Shown: piece after piece, positions 1-5,147 of the stretch
Layout: each line of letters begins with the position of its first letter
Position numbering within the stretch: the first letter of the stretch is position 1
Assembly (NCBI GenBank): GCA_041946965.1
Contig: JBHGBM010000124.1
Span: 1-10,869, forward strand
Direction: 5' to 3'
DNA length: 10,869 nucleotides
Source: JBHGBM01 sp041946965
GTDB taxonomy: Bacteria; Acidobacteriota; Terriglobia; Bryobacterales; Bryobacteraceae
Position numbers and translations under genes: made by a program
Notes under the pieces: model-generated
What the model was told of the DNA's origin: nothing
What the model saw: the letters and a program-made list of their open reading frames with translations, nothing else
Databases searched by the model: none

Positions 1-408
1 AAGTGGAACCTGAACTACGGCGGCATCGCGCTGGTCTGGCGCGGCGGCTGCATCATCCGCTCCGTGTTCCTGGGCAAAATCAAGGAAGCCTTCGACAAGA
101 ACGCCGGGCTGAAGAACCTGCTGACGGACGACTACTTCAAGGGCGTGATCGACCGCTGCCAGGAGTCCTGGCGCCGCGTGGTTTCGCAGGCCGTCGTGGC
201 CGGCGTGCCGGTTCCGGCGTTCACCACCGCGCTGGCTTTCTACGACGGCTACCGCAGCGACCGGCTGCCGGCCAACCTGCTCCAGGCGCAGCGCGACTAC
301 TTCGGCGCGCACACCTACGAGCGCGTAGACCAGCCCCGCGGCAAATTCTTCCACACCAACTGGACCGGCAAGGGCGGGAGCGTTTCCGCCAGCACGTACA
401 CGGTGTAG
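1..408 (+). CDS. gnd: 6-phosphogluconate dehydrogenase, decarboxylating (C-terminal part)
   Basis: The reading frame is open from the left edge of the window, so the N-terminal NADP-binding domain and most of the helical domain lie outside it. The 135 residues seen are the conserved tail of decarboxylating 6-phosphogluconate dehydrogenase, which converts 6-phosphogluconate to ribulose 5-phosphate plus CO2 in the cytosol (oxidative pentose phosphate pathway). Diagnostic stretches are WRGGCIIRS (fragment residues 13-21), the PAFTTALAFYDGYR segment (72-85), LPANLLQAQRDYFGAHTYER (89-108) and the FFHTNWTG tail (117-123). R98 and H104 have the spacing of the substrate-binding Arg446 and His452 that the second subunit contributes in the well-studied sheep enzyme. 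The frame ends at a TAG with a complete-looking C-terminus. A sugar-acid kinase follows 115 nt downstream, which fits a carbohydrate cluster. Confidence 0.95.
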   Translation, partial: KWNLNYGGIALVWRGGCIIRSVFLGKIKEAFDKNAGLKNLLTDDYFKGVIDRCQESWRRVVSQAVVAGVPVPAFTTALAFYDGYRSDRLPANLLQAQRDYFGAHTYERVDQPRGKFFHTNWTGKGGSVSASTYTV

Positions 409-427
409 AGGCGCGGAGAAAGGAATC

Positions 428-489
428 GCCGCAGATGCACGCAGATGAGAACCCCAAAACATCTGTGTTCCTCTGCGTCCATCTGCGGC
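428..489. repeat. Imperfect inverted repeat with 10-bp periodic units
   Basis: The arms at 428-449 and 468-489 are complementary over 22 nt with three mismatches, around an 18-nt centre. The arms are also internally periodic: the right side reads as three 10-bp units (460-469, 470-479, 480-489) of the form CATCTGYGTT, and the left side has two units of the inverse. It lies wholly between gnd and the kinase gene. From memory, closely similar dispersed repeats (tctgcgttcatctgcgg type) occur between genes in many unrelated environmental bacteria and often give spurious small-protein calls. A T-run follows at 499-505, but it is 9 nt beyond the stem, so rho-independent termination is possible but not convincing. 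Confidence 0.75.
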
Positions 490-512
490 CATAATCGGTT
501 TTTTTCAGGATA

Positions 513-518
513 GAGGAG
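513..518 (+). promoter_or_regulatory. Ribosome binding site of the PfkB kinase gene
   Basis: GAGGAG lies 5 nt before the ATG at 524, a near-ideal Shine-Dalgarno match and spacing. It fixes the start of the kinase gene. It is the clearest ribosome binding site on the plus strand here. Confidence 0.8.
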
Positions 519-523
519 ACCTG

Positions 524-1612
524 ATGAGCAGCTACGGTTTGAATATTCTTCCCAGCGCCGCGCTGGACTTCGTTTCGGTCGGCGCTCTTGTGCATCGCCT
601 GGATCCGGGCATCATCCCGTTCCGCAAGGCGACGGAGTGCCAGATCCACGTCAGCGGCGGCGAGTTCAACTGCGCGGCCAACCTGGCGGACTGCTTCGGC
701 CTGAAGACCGGCATCGCCACCGCCATGGTGGACTACCCCATCGGCGACCTGATCGCCGAGCGCGTGAAAGCCATGGGGGTGAAGCCCTTCTATAAGCGCT
801 TCAAGCATGACGGCGTCACCGGCCCCAACATGGCCACCGTTTACAGCGACCGCGGCTTCGGCGTCCGCGCCCCGGTGGTCTTCTACAACCGCTCGAACGA
901 AGCCGGCGCGCAGCTCAAGCCCGGCGATTTCAACTGGGACGAGATCTTCGCGGGCGGCGTGCGCTGGTTTCACAGCGGCGGCATTTTCGCGGCTCTCTCC
1001 GAGACCACTTCGGATGTCATCATCGAGGGCATGAAGGCCGCCAAGAAAGCCGGCGCGGTCGTCTCCTTCGACCTGAACTTCCGCGCCAAGCTGTGGGCGC
1101 GGCTGGGCGGCGAGAAGAAGGCCGTCGAAGTCATGCGGCGCATCGCCTCGAACGTGGACGTGCTGGTGGGCAACGAAGAGGATCTTCAAAAGGGCCTCGG
1201 CATCCCCGGTCCCGAAGTGGACACGCGCAAGTCCAAGCTCGACCCCAGCGCCTTCTTCGCCATGATCGACAGCGTGGTGAAGCAGCAGCCGCAGGTGAAG
1301 ATCGTCGCCACCACGCTGCGCGAAGTGCATTCCAGCAATCACCATAGCTGGAGCGCCGTGGCCTGGATCAACGGCCAGACTTATACCGCGCCGACGGCGG
1401 AACTCAACGTCTACGACCGCGTGGGCGGCGGCGACGGCTTCGCTTCCGGCTTCTTCTATGGCATCCTCACCGGCGAGGAACCGGCCGAAGCCGTGAAGCT
1501 CGGCTGGGCGCATGGCGCGCTGCTCACCACCTTCCCCGGCGATACCACCATGGCCACCGTGGACGCGGTGCGGGCGTTCGCCAAGGGCGGCTCCGCGCGC
1601 ATCCAGAGGTAG
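524..1612 (+). CDS. PfkB-family sugar kinase, probably 2-keto-3-deoxygluconate kinase
   Basis: This 362-residue protein is a cytosolic ribokinase-fold (PfkB) kinase that transfers phosphate from ATP to a sugar or sugar acid. The N-terminal part has the substrate-side glycines (VSGGEFNCAANLA, residues 43-55). The middle has the SFDLNFRAKLW stretch (181-191), which resembles the DxNxRxxLW signature common in 2-dehydro-3-deoxygluconokinases. The C-terminal PfkB signature is DRVGGGDGFASGF (298-310), with D304 as the expected catalytic base and the glycines as the anion hole. VGNEED (215-220) is the usual metal/phosphate-site stretch. The start is set by a good ribosome binding site. The neighbours gnd and a KdsC-like phosphatase fit sugar-acid metabolism, which favours KDG kinase. 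Other PfkB substrates such as 5-dehydro-2-deoxygluconate or fructose cannot be excluded from sequence alone. The length is slightly above the usual 310-340 residues. Confidence 0.85.
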   Translation: MSSYGLNILPSAALDFVSVGALVHRLDPGIIPFRKATECQIHVSGGEFNCAANLADCFGLKTGIATAMVDYPIGDLIAERVKAMGVKPFYKRFKHDGVTGPNMATVYSDRGFGVRAPVVFYNRSNEAGAQLKPGDFNWDEIFAGGVRWFHSGGIFAALSETTSDVIIEGMKAAKKAGAVVSFDLNFRAKLWARLGGEKKAVEVMRRIASNVDVLVGNEEDLQKGLGIPGPEVDTRKSKLDPSAFFAMIDSVVKQQPQVKIVATTLREVHSSNHHSWSAVAWINGQTYTAPTAELNVYDRVGGGDGFASGFFYGILTGEEPAEAVKLGWAHGALLTTFPGDTTMATVDAVRAFAKGGSARIQR

Positions 1613-1617
1613 TCTGA

Positions 1618-1647
1618 TGCGGGGCGGGCGATCTCGCCCGCCCCGCA
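1618..1647 (+). promoter_or_regulatory. Perfect GC-rich hairpin between kinase and phosphatase genes
   Basis: Arms 1618-1630 and 1635-1647 are perfectly complementary (13 bp, almost all G-C) around the 4-nt loop ATCT. The hairpin begins 5 nt after the kinase stop and ends 15 nt before the next ATG. No T-run follows, so a classic intrinsic terminator is unlikely. In the mRNA it would be very stable and could protect the upstream 3' end, pause polymerase, or set relative expression of the two genes. It could also be a copy of a dispersed palindromic element. Confidence 0.65.
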
Positions 1648-1662
1648 CCAGCCCCAATACAC

Positions 1663-2211
1663 ATGTCACCTGAAGTCATCGCTCTCGCGAGCAAGATACG
1701 TTTGGTATTGATGGACGTGGACGGCGTCCTCACCGACGGCAAGCTGTACAACGTGCCCGGTCCCGACGGCGCCATGTTCGAGACCAAGGCTTTCGATTCG
1801 CAGGACGGCATCGCCCTCCATTGGCTGAGCTGGAAGGGCATCAAGACCGGCCTGATCAGCGGCCGCAATTCCCCGGCGGCGGCCGAACGGGCCCGGCAGT
1901 GCAAGTTCGCCTACGTCTACCAGGGCCACATCGAGAAGATCCCCATCTTCGAAGAAATCCTGGCCGACGCCGGTACCGACGCCTCCCAGGTCGCCTTCAT
2001 CGGCGACGACCTGACGGACGTGGTGGTGATGCGCCGCGTGGGCCTCGCCATCGCCACCGCCAACGCCCGTCCGGAAGTAAAGGAACAGGCGCATTACGTC
2101 ACCAGCGTGCCCGGCGGGCAGGGCGCCGTGCGCGAAGTGTGCGAACTGCTGCTCCGCGCCCAGGGATACTGGGAAGAAATCCTTCAAAAATACGAAATCC
2201 GCCGCTCTTGA
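1663..2211 (+). CDS. kdsC: KdsC-like HAD phosphatase (3-deoxy-D-manno-octulosonate 8-phosphate phosphatase family)
   Basis: At 182 residues this is the normal length of the cap-less, tetrameric C0-type HAD phosphatases typified by KdsC, which makes KDO from KDO 8-phosphate for lipopolysaccharide. HAD motif I is MDVDGVLTDG (residues 17-26; nucleophile D18, acid/base D20). Motif II is LISGRNS (64-70, S66), the motif III lysine is K92, and motif IV is IGDDLTD (113-119; D115, D116). The GGQGAVRE stretch (151-158) is the C-terminal active-site tail typical of KdsC. The start at ATG 1663 gives the expected short N-terminus, but no Shine-Dalgarno is visible. The upstream hairpin sits just before it, so translation may depend on ribosomes from the kinase gene. 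The partner of a sugar-acid kinase raises the alternative that it acts on another 2-keto-3-deoxy sugar phosphate. Family assignment is firm and the substrate is inferred. Confidence 0.88.
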   Translation: MSPEVIALASKIRLVLMDVDGVLTDGKLYNVPGPDGAMFETKAFDSQDGIALHWLSWKGIKTGLISGRNSPAAAERARQCKFAYVYQGHIEKIPIFEEILADAGTDASQVAFIGDDLTDVVVMRRVGLAIATANARPEVKEQAHYVTSVPGGQGAVREVCELLLRAQGYWEEILQKYEIRRS

Positions 2212-2242
2212 CCGATAGCGAATAAAAGACGAAAATAGAGGC

Positions 2243-3196
2243 GTGCGACTCGCTGGCATCGCCCGCCTCGCCGCCGAGAGCGATCTGCTCGAAGCCAAGT
2301 CCCGGGTTCGCTATTTCGAGATCGAATCCCGCAGCATCCTCAACCGCACACGTCCCGGCATGCCGTTCACCTGGACCCTGAACCCCTACCGGGGGTGCGA
2401 GTTCGGCTGCAAGTACTGCTTCGCGCGCTACACCCACGAGTTCATGGAGTTGCCGGACAATTTCGAAGACAGGATCTACGCCAAGGCCGCGGCGCCGGAA
2501 ATTTTGAAACGCGAATTTCACAAAGTGAAACACCGCGAAGGCATAGCCATCGGCACCGCCACCGACCCCTACCAGCCGGCGGAGCGGAGGTTTCAGCGTA
2601 CGCGCGCCATTCTGGAAGTGTTCGCGGCTGAAAAGGGACGAAGGGTTTCCATCACCACCAGGTCGGACCTGATCACGCGCGACCTGGACCTGCTCAGGGA
2701 GGTGGGGCGGCGCCACGCGCTGGGCGTGAACATAACCATCACCACCCTCGATGCGAACCTTGCGCGGCTGCTGGAACCGCGCGCGCCGCACCCCGGCCTG
2801 CGGGTAGGCGCGATCGCCGCGCTGCGCCGGGCGGGCATTCACACCGGGGTGTTCGCCAACCCGGTGATGCCGGGCCTTACGGACGGCGATGCCAACCTGG
2901 AGAGCCTGGCGCGGGCCGTGAAAGCGGCCGGGGCGGAGTGGTTCGGCGGCGAATCGCTGTTCCTTATGCCCTCCGCGGAGAAGGTGTTTCTGCCCCTGCT
3001 CGCCGCACGCTTCCCGCACCTGCTGGAACGCTACCGGACGCTCTACGCCCGTGCCGCGTTCCTCAGCCGCGGGTACAAAGACGCGTTGCGCGCCCGCGTG
3101 GAGAGCCTGCGCCGCCGGCACGGGCTGGCCTCCGCTCCGGTGGACTATCGCCCCGAACTGTGGCAAGAAGAAAGGGAGCAGCTTTCGCTGTTCTGA
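2243..3196 (+). CDS. Radical SAM protein, PA0069/Rv2578c (SplB-like) family
   Basis: This 317-residue protein contains the radical SAM cluster motif CxxxCxxC as CEFGCKYC (C52, C56, C59), which binds a [4Fe-4S] cluster that cleaves S-adenosylmethionine. It is embedded in NPYRGCEFGCKYCFARYTHE (47-66), a context typical of the PA0069/Rv2578c-type proteins related to spore photoproduct lyase. TDPYQPAERRFQRTR (107-121) and the closing LFLMPSAEKVFLP segment also fit that family. The reaction is unknown in most members. The chosen start is a GTG at 2243. An AGAGG sits immediately before it, too close for a good ribosome binding site, so the exact start is less certain than the frame. Its stop codon is directly followed by the queA ATG (TGAATG), so the two are probably translated together. 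Confidence 0.85.
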   Translation: MRLAGIARLAAESDLLEAKSRVRYFEIESRSILNRTRPGMPFTWTLNPYRGCEFGCKYCFARYTHEFMELPDNFEDRIYAKAAAPEILKREFHKVKHREGIAIGTATDPYQPAERRFQRTRAILEVFAAEKGRRVSITTRSDLITRDLDLLREVGRRHALGVNITITTLDANLARLLEPRAPHPGLRVGAIAALRRAGIHTGVFANPVMPGLTDGDANLESLARAVKAAGAEWFGGESLFLMPSAEKVFLPLLAARFPHLLERYRTLYARAAFLSRGYKDALRARVESLRRRHGLASAPVDYRPELWQEEREQLSLF

Positions 3197-4264
3197 ATGA
3201 ACCTCTCCGAATTCGATTATCATCTCCCGCCTGAGTTGATCGCACAGGAGCCGCCCGCCGACCGCGCCGGGGCCCGCATGCTCGTCGTGCACCGCGGCGA
3301 GGGCCGCTGGGAGGACCGTGTTTTCCGCGACCTGCCCGGCTTTCTGAGCCCGGGCGACTGCCTGGCGCTGAACGACTCGCGCGTGTTTCCGGCGCGGCTG
3401 CTGGGCACGCGCGCGGGCGTGCACGCGCTGCCCGTGGGTAAGCGCAACCCGGCGCGGCGCGAACACCTCACCGGCGAGACCGAGGTGATGCTGCTGCGGC
3501 CCACCGGGCCGGATGCGCGGGAGTGGAGCGCTCTGGTACACCCCGGCCGGAAGATGAAGACCGGGGAGATCGTGCGTTTCCCCGGAGGGCTCGAAGCCCA
3601 GGTGATCGCGCGCGGCGAGTACGGCGAGCGCACCGTCCGCTTCCGCCTGGAGGGCGACATCTGGGAAGCGTTCGAGCGCGTGGGCCATGTGCCGCTGCCG
3701 CCCTACATCAAGCGCGGCGATACGCCCGCCGACCGCGAGCGCTACCAGACGGTGTTCGCGCGCGAGCGCGGGTCGGTGGCGGCGCCCACCGCGGGCCTAC
3801 ACTTCACGCCGGACGTGCTGGAGGCTTGCCGCGCGCGGGGCGCCGGTCTCGCCTACGTCACGCTGCACGTCGGCCTGGGCACCTTTCAGCCGCTGCGCGC
3901 CGAGCGGGTGGAAGCGGGCAGGCTGCACCAGGAGTTCTTCCGCATCACGGAGGAGAACGCCGCGCGGCTGCGGGCGGCGCAACGCATCGTGGCCGTGGGC
4001 ACCACCGCGGTGCGCACGCTTGAGACCGCGGCGGCGCGCGGCGGCATCGCCGCCATGAGCGGCGACACCGATATCTTCATCTATCCCGGTTACCGGTTTC
4101 GCGCCGCCGGCGCCATGCTCACCAACTTCCACCTGCCGCGCACCAGCCTGCTGCTGCTGGTCTGCGCCTTCGCGGGAAAAGAGCTGGCGCTGGCCGCCTA
4201 CGAGCACGCCGTGCGCGAAAAATATCGCTTCTACTCGTACGGGGATTGTATGCTGATCCTTTAG
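3197..4264 (+). CDS. queA: S-adenosylmethionine:tRNA ribosyltransferase-isomerase (QueA)
   Basis: QueA transfers the ribosyl part of S-adenosylmethionine to 7-aminomethyl-7-deazaguanine in tRNA to form epoxyqueuosine, the penultimate step of queuosine synthesis. The 355 residues match the family end to end. They include the FDYHLPPELIAQEP start (6-19), LNDSRVFPARL (58-68), GHVPLPPYIKR (163-173), GSVAAPTAGLHFT (192-204), LHVGLGTFQP (223-232), GTTAVRTLE (268-276), DIFIYPGYRF (292-301), TNFHLPRTSL (309-318) and the YRFYSYGDCMLI end (343-354). An extra segment of about 19 residues (75-93) rich in basic residues follows the RLLGTR position. I recall similar insertions in acidobacterial QueA, but this is memory only. 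The ATG directly abuts the previous stop, which implies translational coupling. No other queuosine genes are in view. Confidence 0.96.
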   Translation: MNLSEFDYHLPPELIAQEPPADRAGARMLVVHRGEGRWEDRVFRDLPGFLSPGDCLALNDSRVFPARLLGTRAGVHALPVGKRNPARREHLTGETEVMLLRPTGPDAREWSALVHPGRKMKTGEIVRFPGGLEAQVIARGEYGERTVRFRLEGDIWEAFERVGHVPLPPYIKRGDTPADRERYQTVFARERGSVAAPTAGLHFTPDVLEACRARGAGLAYVTLHVGLGTFQPLRAERVEAGRLHQEFFRITEENAARLRAAQRIVAVGTTAVRTLETAAARGGIAAMSGDTDIFIYPGYRFRAAGAMLTNFHLPRTSLLLLVCAFAGKELALAAYEHAVREKYRFYSYGDCMLIL

Positions 4265-4266
4265 AT

Positions 4267-5130
4267 ATGGAGTGGCATCTCATCCAGGATCCGGCGGACC
4301 CGGAGCTGGACCGCCTGGCCGCCCGCTACGGCCTGCATCCTCTCCACATCGAGGACTGCCGCCACCGCAACCAGAGCGCCAAGGTCGAAGAGAACCACTC
4401 CTACCTCTTCACCGTGCTCAAGCCGGTGCGGGTGAACGGCGGCGGCGAGCTCGAAACCTCGGACCTGGATATCTTCCTCGGCCGCGACTTCCTGATCACC
4501 GTGGAAGAGGCGGAGTGGCCGCGCGTGAGGGAAACCCTGACGCGGCTGCGCGACGCGCGGCCCGAGCGCGCCGACATGGCCTTCTACCGCGTCGCCGACA
4601 GCCTGGTGGATTCCTATCTCCCGGTGCTGGATTATTTTGACGAACGCCTCGACGAGTTGGAGGATACGGTCCTGGAGCGGCCGTCGCCGGAGTGCCTGGC
4701 CCGCATCTTCGAAACCAAGCGCAGCCTGATCCTGCTCCGGCGCGTGCTGGGAAACACGCGCGACGTGGCGGGACATCTACAGCGCACCGATTCGCCTTAC
4801 ATCCAGCGCGACATGTGGCCTTTCCTGCGGGATGTCTACGACCACCTGGCGCGCAATCTGGACACGGTCGAAATGCTGCGCGACCTGCTCACCGGAACGC
4901 TGGACGTGTATCTTTCGAGCGTGGCGAACCGCACCAACCAGGTCATGAAGGTGCTGACGATTATGGGCACCGTGGCGCTTCCCGCGCTGATCATCTCGGG
5001 GATGTACGGGATGAACATCAAGGGCCTCCCCTGGGTGGATTCCCCCCACGCCGTGCTGGTTGTCGGCGGCATGACGGTTGCAGCCACGTCGGCGCTTCTT
5101 CTCCTGCTTCGCGTCCTCCGCTGGCTGTAA
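4267..5130 (+). CDS. corA: CorA-family divalent metal ion channel/transporter
   Basis: This inner-membrane protein of 287 residues has the CorA plan: a long cytosolic N-terminal domain (1-225) ending in a long helix, then two membrane segments at the C-terminus (about 226-247 and 261-283). The family signature GMN is present at 248-250 within SGMYGMNIKGLPW, just after the first membrane segment, where it forms the selectivity filter of the pentamer for Mg2+ and sometimes Co2+ or Ni2+. The short outer loop (IKGLPWVDSPHA) lacks the acidic MPEL-type sequence of classical CorA, so the ion preferred is uncertain. I chose the ATG at 4267, 2 nt after the queA stop. A TTG at 4246 inside queA would add seven unremarkable residues and has no better ribosome binding site. 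Translation is probably coupled to queA. Confidence 0.92.
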   Translation: MEWHLIQDPADPELDRLAARYGLHPLHIEDCRHRNQSAKVEENHSYLFTVLKPVRVNGGGELETSDLDIFLGRDFLITVEEAEWPRVRETLTRLRDARPERADMAFYRVADSLVDSYLPVLDYFDERLDELEDTVLERPSPECLARIFETKRSLILLRRVLGNTRDVAGHLQRTDSPYIQRDMWPFLRDVYDHLARNLDTVEMLRDLLTGTLDVYLSSVANRTNQVMKVLTIMGTVALPALIISGMYGMNIKGLPWVDSPHAVLVVGGMTVAATSALLLLLRVLRWL

Positions 5131-5147
5131 TACGACCCCCCGCCGGG
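5131..5147. other. Convergent intergenic gap of 17 bp
   Basis: Only 17 bp separate the stop codons of corA and the minus-strand repeat protein. I see no T-flanked hairpin here for either direction, so read-through between the two convergent units is possible. Confidence 0.5.

Noticed and set aside
434..494. Small protein starting in the gnd-kinase gap (MHADENPKTSVFLCVHLRP)
   Set aside because: It is the translation of the inverted repeat. Such short products are a known kind of false call, and no ribosome binding site precedes it.
221..1669. Minus-strand open frame of 482 codons opposite gnd and the kinase
   Set aside because: Both opposite genes are certain, and the frame spans the intergenic repeat, which no real gene would be expected to do.
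2099..3688. Long minus-strand open frame (529 codons) opposite the radical SAM and queA genes
   Set aside because: It runs across two unrelated, well-supported plus-strand genes and has shadow-type composition, so it is a product of high GC at third positions.
4246..4266. TTG start giving CorA seven more residues inside queA
   Set aside because: The added residues bring no conserved feature, and GGGGA directly abuts the TTG, too close to serve as a ribosome binding site. The ATG at 4267 fits better.
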